From Candidatus Heimdallarchaeota archaeon B3_Heim (GTDB lineage: Archaea; Asgardarchaeota; Heimdallarchaeia; Hodarchaeales; Hodarchaeaceae), in NCBI GenBank assembly GCA_003144275.1, contig NJBF01000001.1, positions 124,001 through 188,000 on the forward strand: a stretch of 64,000 bases of DNA, in the 5' to 3' direction. The notes under the pieces were generated by a model. It worked only from the letters and a program-made list of their open reading frames with translations, searched no databases and was not told the DNA's origin. Positions 1-9,751 of this stretch are shown one piece after another (within the stretch, counting starts at the first letter, position 1; each line of letters opens with the position of its first letter). The position numbers and the translations under genes were made by a program.

Positions 1-2524
1 ACGCATCTAAGTCTCCTAACCACTTAGGAAGCGTCTTCTTATGCCTCGTTTCAAAGTCGTTCAAAAATTCACCTAATTTTTTACGTAATTCGGTTGAGGT
101 ACTGTCTGCAAATATTGCGGCAAATACCCAATTCGCATATTCGATTGTTAGAACAACATCACCGTGATCAATAGTCTTGAGGAGTTGTTCGCTCCGAACA
201 GCTTCTTTTGCGAATGAAGTAATAGCAGAGAACAACCCAGCCACCAGTGCTGGTTCTACTTGCGATTCTTCTGCAAAAGTATGCGAAAGAACAGCACGTC
301 CATCCAACATCATTACGTGAAGTGAATCGATGGTTGCTTCTTCGAAAGAATAAGAGAATTCACGGTGCCAGAGGGTTATGATTTGACTAAAGGATACTTC
401 AGCATCATAGGTAACCTCATCGAGAATCGAATGGACCTCACTGATAGAGATCCCGATATTCTCTGTTAACTGAGAAATAGTTAGCATATGACCTGTAATT
501 GCATTTCGGATCACTTCACCTTTCTCTGAATTCATCCATGCTTTTGAAACTAATTTCTCAGTATCTTCATCTTTAGAGGGAGTAGCGGCAATCAATAATA
601 TGTCAGCTTTCTTTTCTAGCTCACCCACACTCGGTAATCGTGTAACATCGGAAAAAATTGATTTATACTGAGTTTTTTCCTCACCTTTCTGTGTTCGTAC
701 GTGGAATTGTTTTCCTGCAAGGAATAAAATTCCCCCGTAGACGAGGATGACAGCCAACGGATGAAAGAGATTAAAGGGGATAGAGAGAATTTGGAGAAAC
801 TGACCTCCCGATCCTTGCCAAATCACAGGTATTTGTCGAAGTTCAGGTAGAATGAATTGATACCCCCCGAATGTCCCACCTTTCCAGACTGCGGTTAACC
901 AATTCAAATCAATGTACCCCAAAACGGATGTTGCCTGTAGAAAAGGATACACCAGTATTTCATTCTGATAATTAGGATATACATCGCCAACAGAGAAACC
1001 TAGTATAGTATACCAACCCTCATTGTACCAACCAAACAAAAAAAGGCTCACAGATAAGATTGAAAGGTAGGTGACGATGCTTGTTCCAATGACGCTCCAA
1101 TTCCATCTACGAATGACTAAGACTAATGTAGCACTCAACAGAAAACTTGCATAATTTTGAGTTAACCAAAAGAAGGTCGCGTACTGAACGGTATCAAAAT
1201 TCGTGAAAATATTCTTAACAATAACTAAATATGTTAAAAAACCAACAGAGAGGAGAAAACCAACCAAAATACCAGAAACCGTTCCTTTAGCTATATTTAT
1301 CCTGTTGAAACGAGCTGTTGTAATTTTAATAGTTTTAAAGCTTTCTATAAGTTTAAGCAATAGATAAATTGAAAATGGTTCGAATATATCTAAAAAGAGA
1401 ACGAAAAACAATGATACCATAATGAAATAGACAATAAAGTACGACACCACAAATATCTGATCGAAATATTGTACGAGGAACAAAATGACAGCCAAACCTG
1501 ACATAAAAGCTCCAACAGTAGATAAACTTTGAACCATTGTTACATATAATTGGTTACCTAAAAATTTACCCTTCCTTGACAAATGACTGGCCTTTATTAG
1601 ATATATACTGAATACTAAAGTTGCTATATAGGCAAAATATATTTCTAAAAACCACCCCATCGATGTTCCTTGGAGTAAGCTTGGATTTTCAGTCTCCCCG
1701 AGGAGTTGTAAAATTGTCATCAGAAGAAACAGAGTTATGGGTAATATCGCAATTAGTACCTTCAATAATTCTCTTTCATTTTCCCAATTCTTTGCTTTTA
1801 CTCGTTTCATTACCTCATGAAAGGGAGAAGTCTCGAGCTCAAATTGTATCTCCTGAAATCTCCGAGAAATAGATCTTACTTCCGAGAGTTGGTTTTCTAA
1901 ATCTTTATTTTCAGCTTCAAATTCCGTAAGAGCAACGTTCTTTTCATATGCCTCTGATTCGCCAGCTTTCTTCAATTGCTTTCGAAGTTGTGAAATCTCA
2001 TTTTTATTGCGTTTTATCAGTTTCTTTATAGGAGATATCTCATTCCGCTTCTCAGTCCAAGTTTGATAGAAAAGAATTGTCATGGATAATATGGGTGAGA
2101 TCCCAAAGACAAAAGCAAGAATTACTATAGGATAACTAAGGTAGATAACTATTGAATTGGCAATATGTCCAAATAAATACTTGATAAGAAGTGGTATAGG
2201 CGCAGATATTGCTCCTTGAGTAATTACCGATTCTGAATCCCATAAAGTGGTCCAGCCTGATGTTCCAGCTATGGGATAGTATTCTTGATCAATGAATTGA
2301 TTCGGATCTGGTACAAACGAATTCAAGATACTTGGAAATATGAAATAAGCGATATAGAAGACAACAAAGCCGATATAAGCACGATTATAAATTATTGCTA
2401 AGAAATTTTCTGATTTTCGCCTTGTATATAAGTACGGAATAAATAGAACTATTAGTGGGGTTAAAGTTAATACGATAGAGACAAGAAGGTTCATCGGATT
2501 TGTTAGGGGATCAATACTCGTCAT
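1..2524 (-). CDS. Multi-pass membrane protein with roadblock/longin-like C-terminal domain (3' end cut by window edge)
   Basis: An uninterrupted minus-strand frame starts at the ATG at 2524-2522 and is still open at base 1, giving at least 841 residues. I read about twelve hydrophobic membrane segments. After the fourth comes a charged, coiled-coil-like stretch of about 90 residues (near 2040-1800). After the last segment lie a possible HTH-like stretch and then a cytoplasmic domain (about 380 to the edge) with the pattern 'MMLDGRAVLSH', an acidic/hydrophobic helix 'ALVAGLFSAI', and a tail 'LPKWLGDLDA'. That pattern resembles roadblock/longin-type sensor domains common in Asgard archaea, which often partner small GTPases. 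The family assignment is by eye. The role is unknown; a membrane-tethered GTPase platform is inference. Confidence 0.6.
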   Translation of the reverse strand, partial: MTSIDPLTNPMNLLVSIVLTLTPLIVLFIPYLYTRRKSENFLAIIYNRAYIGFVVFYIAYFIFPSILNSFVPDPNQFIDQEYYPIAGTSGWTTLWDSESVITQGAISAPIPLLIKYLFGHIANSIVIYLSYPIVILAFVFGISPILSMTILFYQTWTEKRNEISPIKKLIKRNKNEISQLRKQLKKAGESEAYEKNVALTEFEAENKDLENQLSEVRSISRRFQEIQFELETSPFHEVMKRVKAKNWENERELLKVLIAILPITLFLLMTILQLLGETENPSLLQGTSMGWFLEIYFAYIATLVFSIYLIKASHLSRKGKFLGNQLYVTMVQSLSTVGAFMSGLAVILFLVQYFDQIFVVSYFIVYFIMVSLFFVLFLDIFEPFSIYLLLKLIESFKTIKITTARFNRINIAKGTVSGILVGFLLSVGFLTYLVIVKNIFTNFDTVQYATFFWLTQNYASFLLSATLVLVIRRWNWSVIGTSIVTYLSILSVSLFLFGWYNEGWYTILGFSVGDVYPNYQNEILVYPFLQATSVLGYIDLNWLTAVWKGGTFGGYQFILPELRQIPVIWQGSGGQFLQILSIPFNLFHPLAVILVYGGILFLAGKQFHVRTQKGEEKTQYKSIFSDVTRLPSVGELEKKADILLIAATPSKDEDTEKLVSKAWMNSEKGEVIRNAITGHMLTISQLTENIGISISEVHSILDEVTYDAEVSFSQIITLWHREFSYSFEEATIDSLHVMMLDGRAVLSHTFAEESQVEPALVAGLFSAITSFAKEAVRSEQLLKTIDHGDVVLTIEYANWVFAAIFADSTSTELRKKLGEFLNDFETRHKKTLPKWLGDLDA

Positions 2525-2853
2525 TTCATCACTTCAATTAAAATTACTTCACTATTAATTGTGCCTACTATATATCATTTGGTTTAAATTTTACTATTTA
2601 AAATCCCTTTTCAAAGGATCACAGGAGAAATAATCATGGTGGATAAATTAGTAAGCTATTAATTATCCTTAATTTTAAGAAATTAGATGTATATTGATTG
2701 ATATTTGAAAAATTAATTCTCAAATGATTTTTCATCATCATTAACTTTTTTCAGAAGATCAGTGGCCGTAAAAAAGGTTTATTTTAATGCTCTAATTGTC
2801 TGACAAGAATCTCCCTCAATCAAATCTTTATTGAAAGGATTTATTTAATAAAT
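2525..2853. other. AT-rich intergenic region
   Basis: No coding frame or RNA gene is visible. Read on the minus strand, a TTTAAATAG-like TATA element near 2585-2595 lies about 60-70 nt upstream of the membrane-protein start and could be its promoter. Confidence 0.4.
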
Positions 2854-4257
2854 TTATTCATGGAGTTCCTCTGGCACTATCTCATATGTATGTTGACCCC
2901 AGACATCCTTGATGATTAGAGGTAATCGTAAAATATTCTGTCCTATCAGTGACCAATTCTTCTGTTTAACCAATTTACGAATTAATCTAACATAACGTGA
3001 TGGATTTATTAGGGGGGAATTTGTGATAAATTCAGCTTTTAAGACAAGATCGAAAATTTCCTCTGTAGTAAGCTCAGACGTGCCAAAACTTCTATCATTA
3101 TAGGAATAATACTGATCGGGTTTTATATTTCCATTCGATACGGCCTGCTGCCAAAAATCAGACCCTATTAAATACAAAAAAGGAAACGGTTGAGAAATAT
3201 CAATTTTTGCGGTACGGCAGAAGTCAATTGTTTTTTGTATTTCCTCAACTGATTCGTATGGCCCACCAACAATAAATGTAGCAATAATAATCAACTGATA
3301 TTCATCAGCCAAGTCGAACGCCCTAGAAAGTGTATGTGACCAATTACGAGGATTTCCACTAATCTTTTTGTACATATCAATCATACGTGGAACAACTGAT
3401 TCTAATCCAACTAGGAGCCCTGTAGCTCCTGCTTGTCTCATCAAACGGGCTCCCTCTTCGTCAATATGATCTGCACGGGCCAATGACCAGAACGGTATAT
3501 CAAGTCCTTCTTTAATTTTTAATCTCAGGACTTCTTTGGTGTGCTTAGAATTCACCTGGAGGCTGTCATCGATTACGACGATATTTTTGTACTTCAATTC
3601 GTTTTGAATTATCGCAATTTCTTCAACAATTTTTTCTGGAGATCTTTGGCGATGAGCCATTGTCAAGACGGATCTACTACAAAAACGACATTTCCGCCAT
3701 GAACAGCCCCGTACCCACTTCATACTTGCTGAATCGCCTATCCAAATATTTGTCATTCTGTTGTATTCAATATGCCTGACAAAACTACGATCAGGAAAAG
3801 GTAAAGCATCAATATCTTTTATGTAACCTAAATCATAAAACTTTTTTTCAGGATTGCGGATAATATCCACTATCCTTTGTTCTGCTTCTCCTGCTACCGC
3901 AATATCAATATGTGAACATTCTAGAAGGACTTTTTCTTTAATGTAGGTGACATGAGGCCCTCCTGCTAAGGTTGTGATATTGGAGTTTACTCTTTTAGCA
4001 ATTTGTAAAATAGAATAGGCGACTCTACGGAATGGTGTCATAACTGTGACACCTATATGAGTAAAATCCCCGTTAGCAATGAGTTTCATCATTCTTAGAG
4101 GTGAAAAGCCCTCTGCAGAAAGATCAATGACAGTTACTTTAATACCTTCTCTTTTTAGAATAGTTGCTAATGTTAGAATACCTAGAGGTTGACAAAATCG
4201 CTCCACGTTTCCCCATTTGTCAGGAGGAAAGACAAGTAAAACTGATTCTACGGACAT
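2854..4257 (-). CDS. B12-binding-type radical SAM protein
   Basis: The 467-residue protein opens with a cobalamin-binding-like Rossmann domain (first ~130 residues, 'LLVFPPDKWGN' then 'HIGVTVMTPFRR'). A radical SAM TIM barrel follows. The cluster-binding motif near residues 185-195 reads 'RGCSWRKCRFCS', i.e. CX4CX2C rather than the usual CX3CX2C. Enzymes of this architecture (BchE/RCCLKC family) do methylations, cyclisations or other radical chemistry; the substrate cannot be inferred. It stands alone, about 220 nt downstream of an exported-protein gene on the same strand. The assignment to the superfamily is firm, the specific function is not. Confidence 0.85.
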   Translation of the reverse strand: MSVESVLLVFPPDKWGNVERFCQPLGILTLATILKREGIKVTVIDLSAEGFSPLRMMKLIANGDFTHIGVTVMTPFRRVAYSILQIAKRVNSNITTLAGGPHVTYIKEKVLLECSHIDIAVAGEAEQRIVDIIRNPEKKFYDLGYIKDIDALPFPDRSFVRHIEYNRMTNIWIGDSASMKWVRGCSWRKCRFCSRSVLTMAHRQRSPEKIVEEIAIIQNELKYKNIVVIDDSLQVNSKHTKEVLRLKIKEGLDIPFWSLARADHIDEEGARLMRQAGATGLLVGLESVVPRMIDMYKKISGNPRNWSHTLSRAFDLADEYQLIIIATFIVGGPYESVEEIQKTIDFCRTAKIDISQPFPFLYLIGSDFWQQAVSNGNIKPDQYYSYNDRSFGTSELTTEEIFDLVLKAEFITNSPLINPSRYVRLIRKLVKQKNWSLIGQNILRLPLIIKDVWGQHTYEIVPEELHE

Positions 4258-4477
4258 TCTTTACGATAACTTCCTTATTTTCTGAAGTTGTGAAATTTTG
4301 CTATTTTTAAGAGAAAGACAGAAAACCTACTAACATCGGAAAAAACGAATATAAAAGGATACTGGATAGGGAAATATCCAATCACACAATATCAGCCGAT
4401 CTAATTAATAAACCAAAAATATAGACAATTCAAAAATAAAAGGAACATAAAAAAAGAAGAAAAATGAGAGACGAAAA

Positions 4478-6166
4478 CTATCGTCTCTTGCGATAAGATG
4501 CGTAAAATAGTGGAATTGCAATTAATGCCGAAAGTAATCCGAATCCTGGAATATTTGTTCCCGTAGTACTAGTATCTGATGGACCATCGGTTGTTGTCTC
4601 TTGAGTCGCTGCTACAGCAGCTACTGCTGAATAAGAAGGATCATGAACGATTTGTCCACCAACCCAGTCTCCAAACTCAGTAACTGTCAGATAATTGGAA
4701 GCATCAATTGCATAGCTGGGGGGACTTTGAAAACCAAGTCCATTGATAAGAACATGTTCTGTAAAGTCTTCATAAAGTCCGTGAGTCAAGTCGAAATATT
4801 TTCTTGCGAGGGAGGTCGTTATGTGAGCGAGCCCACTATGAGGTTTTGCTACAATGACTACATCACGATCTACATCTGCATTAAAACCCAGTTCTTCAAC
4901 ACCTTTTAATTTATACGTATCCTTATTTTCAAAATCAGTTTTAAAATCATCTTCGGCGGAAATAGAGTTACTTGTTGAGTCCCAAGTCCCAAAGTTTAGT
5001 CCATGAGAATTTGTTTGTGTAACTACAGCAAATCCAAATCCATTGGCGTCATTGATTCTTTTCTGAGCGTCATCCGACGGATAAACTTCTACGTTAAAGG
5101 TTGGTGAGAGCTTATCTGGTAATGTACCAAGCAGCGGCAATGAAAGGTCGATACCAGGAAGTTCTATGTCATATGTGAGAGATTCTTCAAAAGAGTTAGG
5201 ATATTCAGTCGTGTTAATTCCTTCACCAGAATTAGTAATAAGCCAACTTACCTCACCAATATTGTAAAGAGTATTGATATCTGTAGAAACTTTAGTAATT
5301 GTTTCAGTTTCAATTGTTTCAGTGTATTGATTCCAGTTTACTTGATAATCAAATGATAGATAATCAAAGACGGTAACTGCATCAAATCCAGAGGCCATCG
5401 CTAATAATTTTGATATATCAGTTTGAAGAAGGGCAGCAGGAATAGCTGACAAAGGATTGTATGCGTCCCTCTCAACTCGTTGCCAAAAAGTCATCACATT
5501 TGTATAATTAATTCCAAAGTGGATTTCTGTGTTACTTACCACGTCGAATTTTGTATGTACATCATATTTAGGTATCGGATCGCCTCCACGACTTTGCACA
5601 AGGGTATTCAATGCATCTGTTAATTGTCCGAAAGCTAATGTATAACCAATATAAATCTCGTCACCTGAATTAATGACTTTATCTTCAGGAGTAGTTGAGT
5701 AAGCAATTAATCCCATGAAGTTATTTGAAACATATTTTTCTGCATGCTGATATGTTCCAGAGTTATCTTTTTCAAGATTGGTCCAATGTTCTAGTAGTTG
5801 TTGAAAAGGAGTGGTGCCATTAACAGTTACAATTGACTGATCACTATATCCTAATGTATCAAGAGCGGCCATTGTTTGCGAATTTAAAATATCACTAAGA
5901 TAGAAGTTCATTTCAACTTTTTCCAATCCTGTAAATACTACTTCAACCCCTGAAGTATTAATATAAGACATAAACACAGACGCGTTATCTTCAGGAAAGA
6001 ATGGTTTTAAAGGAACGTCAATGGTTTCATAAAAATAATCTTCATCAAAAGAATGAGTCAAGTTGAATTCCTGACTGGTTGCTGTTGCTGATTGAACCAA
6101 AGAAAAACCAAGGACAAATATTAAGGCTAAAGATAATTGGACTGGTATAATTTTTGGATTTTTCAT
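4478..6166 (-). CDS. Exported surface protein with PGF-CTERM-like sorting signal
   Basis: This 562-residue protein has an N-terminal signal peptide (hydrophobic core 'LSLALIFVLGFSLVQSATA'). It ends with a Thr/Ser-rich linker (about 520-535) and a tripartite tail: 'NIPGFG', a hydrophobic helix, then 'YRKRR'. The PGF motif plus helix plus basic end matches the plan of archaeosortase-processed PGF-CTERM proteins. The ~470-residue extracellular body is not a family I recognise and has several N-glycosylation sequons. It lies downstream of another exported protein and a membrane-bound regulator on the same strand, so a shared surface function is possible but inferred. Confidence 0.7.
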   Translation of the reverse strand: MKNPKIIPVQLSLALIFVLGFSLVQSATATSQEFNLTHSFDEDYFYETIDVPLKPFFPEDNASVFMSYINTSGVEVVFTGLEKVEMNFYLSDILNSQTMAALDTLGYSDQSIVTVNGTTPFQQLLEHWTNLEKDNSGTYQHAEKYVSNNFMGLIAYSTTPEDKVINSGDEIYIGYTLAFGQLTDALNTLVQSRGGDPIPKYDVHTKFDVVSNTEIHFGINYTNVMTFWQRVERDAYNPLSAIPAALLQTDISKLLAMASGFDAVTVFDYLSFDYQVNWNQYTETIETETITKVSTDINTLYNIGEVSWLITNSGEGINTTEYPNSFEESLTYDIELPGIDLSLPLLGTLPDKLSPTFNVEVYPSDDAQKRINDANGFGFAVVTQTNSHGLNFGTWDSTSNSISAEDDFKTDFENKDTYKLKGVEELGFNADVDRDVVIVAKPHSGLAHITTSLARKYFDLTHGLYEDFTEHVLINGLGFQSPPSYAIDASNYLTVTEFGDWVGGQIVHDPSYSAVAAVAATQETTTDGPSDTSTTGTNIPGFGLLSALIAIPLFYASYRKRR

Positions 6167-6349
6167 TTTTTTTCACCTAATATTTTTCGGTCAAAATATT
6201 ATAAAATACACTCGAAAAATAATAACCCTTTCCTAATAGTTAAAGTTAAACAAATCGAGTGCTTGATCTAATCATAATACACTAATTAATGTTTATAAGA
6301 ATGTTCGAATCGATATTCCGCAAAACTCCTAATCACTTGATTTTCCTAA

Positions 6350-8026
6350 TTAAGTTCGAGAACTTCTCATTCTTACCCGAAATACTACAAGTATTGCGAG
6401 AGAAAATACACCTGGAAAGAGTGAAAAATATGAGATTTTAGATAAACCAAGATCTAAGTTATTAGATTTTAGTATCGCTTTTGAAAGTGATTTTATTTTA
6501 GTTGGATAACCCATCCACGATTCTATTTGAAAATCTTGTACATATTCTGCTGATGTGAGATACAGATTAGCTGTTTTAAGTAGTTGTTCCGTACTAAGAG
6601 ATGTTGTGGACATATTTGCAACGAAACGTCTAACGCTTTCAGCCACAAATGGGTTCAAAAGAGAAGATTCCTCTAAGAACAGGATATTACCACTTAAACT
6701 AGGATGTTGAGTTAATGCAACTAGTTTGATATTTATAGAAGTCAATGACCATTTCTGAGTTTGAAGATCTCGCTGGAGTGCATAATCATGTCCTTTTATA
6801 TGATTTATGAATAAGAGATCTTCATTTTGTGTAATTGTAATATTATCTTTAGCTGTGATATCAGATTGTATTAGCTCCTCTCTTGATGTGTTACATCCAT
6901 CAATTTTGATCGAGGAACTCTTCTTTGATTCGAAACCTTCCAATACACCAAGATTGTGGGATACAAGAAGTGAAAGAGAGGCATGGTTAAATAAAGTCAT
7001 TCTACTGTAAATATCATTTCCTTTATACCATGAAATCGTATCATTAACACGAATTAACCCAGGATATTCTTTTTCGATGTGTTTTTCAGTAGTTTCATTC
7101 CAAGTCAATCCTGAAGGCAATTCTTCATTTATAATCAAGTTTTGGATAGCTCCAACATTCATTTCTACTTGTGTTTCCACTCCTGAATTAGTAGATGTCG
7201 AATATTTCATTATTCTCGTAGTAAAGCTTATTGATTCAAATTCTATTAAAACAAATTTATCTGATATACTAAAACTACTTATCTGTTCGATATTAACCCC
7301 ATTTGTTTGAAAGAGATATGTTATATTCGAATATGTTGTAGTAATTGTCAATTCATTGTTGTTTTCTTGTATCTCAACCTCCATTGGAATAATACTAGAA
7401 AATGTAGGGATGTCAATAGTCGTTGTATGACCATCTATTGAATTTTGAACCATTTGACTAGAGTTCAATGAATCTAACAAAAATTCTAGGATTTTTAGAG
7501 GTATATTCGCATATCCTACTAAATACTGGTCATAAATAAAGTTCTGTCCATCTAACTTTAGAGCTAGTCCCAATAAGTCTTGAGTGAGAATCACACTCTC
7601 GCCTGAAGGTAAACTAAACACTGACAAATATTTGAAATATGGAAGGGATGCTTGCCATTCTACCTCAAAGGGGGTAATAGATTCAGTTCTCTTGATACTT
7701 TCCACAGCTATGAAAGCAGATTTTATTTCGTGAGAATCATGGCCGATCATTGTAATATTATTGTCTATTTCAGGATCGAGATCATTCTGAATTGGAAATT
7801 CTTCTCCTGTAATTAAATCACTTAGCAATTGTAAAGATTCAGCAGATGGAGTATTACTGTTATAATCGAATTTAATTCCGAATAACGAATTTTGATAGAA
7901 GGGATCTAGTTGCTCAAATTGAAAGTCAAGACTTTTACCAATAACTCCCACATTGAAAGATGAGATGATTATGAACAAAAAAATAGTAGGAATGCAGAAT
8001 CGAATGATAGAGCTTCTGTAACCCAT
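6350..8026 (-). CDS. Exported, C-terminally membrane-anchored protein of unknown function
   Basis: The 558-residue product has an N-terminal signal/anchor segment ('FCIPTIFLFIIISSFNVGVIG') and a final hydrophobic helix ('FPGVFSLAILVVF') followed by a basic tail, so it should be anchored in the membrane with its body outside. Many NxS/T sequons fit an extracellular location. I do not recognise the body. Its ATG follows the stop of the winged-helix membrane protein directly (TAAATG, no gap), so the two are almost certainly co-transcribed. The pairing suggests it is a target or a partner of that regulator; this is inference. Confidence 0.65.
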   Translation of the reverse strand: MGYRSSIIRFCIPTIFLFIIISSFNVGVIGKSLDFQFEQLDPFYQNSLFGIKFDYNSNTPSAESLQLLSDLITGEEFPIQNDLDPEIDNNITMIGHDSHEIKSAFIAVESIKRTESITPFEVEWQASLPYFKYLSVFSLPSGESVILTQDLLGLALKLDGQNFIYDQYLVGYANIPLKILEFLLDSLNSSQMVQNSIDGHTTTIDIPTFSSIIPMEVEIQENNNELTITTTYSNITYLFQTNGVNIEQISSFSISDKFVLIEFESISFTTRIMKYSTSTNSGVETQVEMNVGAIQNLIINEELPSGLTWNETTEKHIEKEYPGLIRVNDTISWYKGNDIYSRMTLFNHASLSLLVSHNLGVLEGFESKKSSSIKIDGCNTSREELIQSDITAKDNITITQNEDLLFINHIKGHDYALQRDLQTQKWSLTSINIKLVALTQHPSLSGNILFLEESSLLNPFVAESVRRFVANMSTTSLSTEQLLKTANLYLTSAEYVQDFQIESWMGYPTKIKSLSKAILKSNNLDLGLSKISYFSLFPGVFSLAILVVFRVRMRSSRT

Positions 8027-9511
8027 TTAGTTCGCCTCCAGTACCTTATCCAAAGATTCTACTCGATTCGGATTTATAATGTAAGAAGAACGTTTCTTTT
8101 CTTTAATTATCATAATTATTCCTAAATCAGAAAGCCTTTTGATATGATGTTGAACACTCGAATGATGCACATTTATTTTAGAGGATATTTTTGACAAAGA
8201 AAGTGGCTTACTGTTTCGTAATAATACTTTACAAAGCTCTTTAGCCACTTCACTTTTTAAAGCTAAGGCTATTTCTGATATTTGCACCGACTCTTCCCCT
8301 GTTAAATAGAAAATATGATATTTTCCAATTTTATGATGTGTTACTAGATTAAAGTCATCTAACGCTTGTAAATGCCATAAGAGAGATGAAATTCCACATC
8401 CAAGAGTACGCTGTATTTCTCTTAAATGGGCTCCTTGTTCTCCCTTCTCTTCTAAATATCCAACTATTTGCATCCGCATTTCATTATCCAATAAATCATC
8501 TTCATTTAATCTTCTTTTCTGAGGAGAATAGGCGATATGTGCAATAAAGAAGAAAATTCCTATTGTTGCTCCTGTGATCAACTCACGAATTCTTGAAAGG
8601 ATACCAAATTTTATCAACCCAATGAACGAGAGAACGAGTCCAATAGAGATAATCCCAACTGTAGCTAACTGCTCAAATCCTGTAAACTGAAACATTCCTG
8701 GGGGATTTGACAATGTTTCTGTGGTTAAGAGAGCAATATCTCCTAAGACATCTATTAAATCATCAGCAACAGGATAATTTATTCCCATTAATCTAAAATC
8801 ATTTGTATCTTGAGAAAGTGCGACACTAGGACAAAAACTACCTACAATCACTTTGTTTCGAACTAACCATAGACCCGATTTAAATTTTGAAAGATAAGAC
8901 TCATTTTCAGGATGGTCTATTTCAGCTAGTAATACTGTTTTTTCGTGTAAACCAACCCAAGAAGAAGTCCCAGTGAAATTATATGCTAATTGATCGAGTC
9001 CTAGGGAAGGAAGCGTTTCATTAATAATATGAATATTGTGAACTTGAGAGTTTTGATTTATCGGATAGACTTCAGGCCAATAGCTTGTTATACCCAAATT
9101 CTGTAATTCGGTGCTAGGCGTTCTGTCAAAGAACTTGTTTAAGACGAATAATCCCTTTCCACTTTGAATCCAAGTAACTAAGTCACCTAAAAAACCGAAA
9201 TCAATAGGTAATTGTAGTTCATTGATCCACCAAATAGCCCTTACACTTTGATTGTCAAAATTAAATGAGGAATTTGACAACACAGCAGTTATGTTATAGA
9301 AATCCACATTGATCTCTGCATTCAAGACTAGTTCATTGCTAAGTCGTTTATCGTTATCTGAGCCATAAAAGATTGTAATTTTAGGGAGTTCTGCATCGGT
9401 TGTCATAGAAATATGAGCTAAGGATGCTTGAAATGTCAAGGGGGAAACCACTACAAAGAATAAGAAGGTAAGCATTAGAAATTGAACTTTGCTAGAAAAT
9501 CGTCTCACCAT
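8027..9511 (-). CDS. Membrane-bound regulator: extracellular domain, two TM helices, two winged-helix domains
   Basis: I start this gene at the ATG at 9511-9509, nine bases after an AAAGGTG ribosome-binding site; a GTG at 9523 overlaps that site. The ~494-residue protein has a signal-anchor at the N-terminus and an ectodomain with a GATase/DUF4350-like feel ('LVTWIQSGKGLFVLNKFF', about 105-125). Two membrane helices follow near 275-325. The cytoplasmic C-terminus carries two ArsR/MarR-like winged helices ('GAHLREIQRTLGCGISSLLWH' region, and 'LSLSKISSKINVHHSSVQHH'). This is a one-component sensor layout: outside signal, inside DNA binding. It heads the transcription unit with the next two exported proteins. 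The DNA-binding folds are a confident call, the signal is unknown. Confidence 0.75.
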   Translation of the reverse strand: MVRRFSSKVQFLMLTFLFFVVVSPLTFQASLAHISMTTDAELPKITIFYGSDNDKRLSNELVLNAEINVDFYNITAVLSNSSFNFDNQSVRAIWWINELQLPIDFGFLGDLVTWIQSGKGLFVLNKFFDRTPSTELQNLGITSYWPEVYPINQNSQVHNIHIINETLPSLGLDQLAYNFTGTSSWVGLHEKTVLLAEIDHPENESYLSKFKSGLWLVRNKVIVGSFCPSVALSQDTNDFRLMGINYPVADDLIDVLGDIALLTTETLSNPPGMFQFTGFEQLATVGIISIGLVLSFIGLIKFGILSRIRELITGATIGIFFFIAHIAYSPQKRRLNEDDLLDNEMRMQIVGYLEEKGEQGAHLREIQRTLGCGISSLLWHLQALDDFNLVTHHKIGKYHIFYLTGEESVQISEIALALKSEVAKELCKVLLRNSKPLSLSKISSKINVHHSSVQHHIKRLSDLGIIMIIKEKKRSSYIINPNRVESLDKVLEAN

Positions 9512-9654
9512 TCTTGAAAGCACCTTTAGACCAATTTAGTTTAATTATGATAATAAGTTATCCGAATCAATATTCCGCATCTAGAATCTGGGAGACAAAT
9601 TTTCATTTCTTTCGGATATAGTATCCAACTCGATTTATTAAGCTCTGACAATGT

Positions 9655-9675
9655 GAAATGAAATGCTTAAATAAT
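9655..9675 (+). promoter_or_regulatory. Probable archaeal BRE/TATA promoter for the pilin-like gene
   Basis: The segment reads GAAATGAAATG followed by CTTAAATAAT. A purine-rich BRE-like run directly before a TATA-like box fits an archaeal promoter. The pilin ATG lies about 80 nt downstream. Judged by eye only. Confidence 0.4.
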
Positions 9676-9751
9676 ATACCAGAAATATTATTTACGCTAA
9701 TTCCATCTTTTTGGAAAGAGAATCAAAATAACTCACGGAGATAATATAAAA

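Noticed and set aside
1621..1872. Plus-strand frame of 83 codons
   Set aside because: It lies inside the continuous minus-strand membrane-protein gene that I read from 2524 to base 1.
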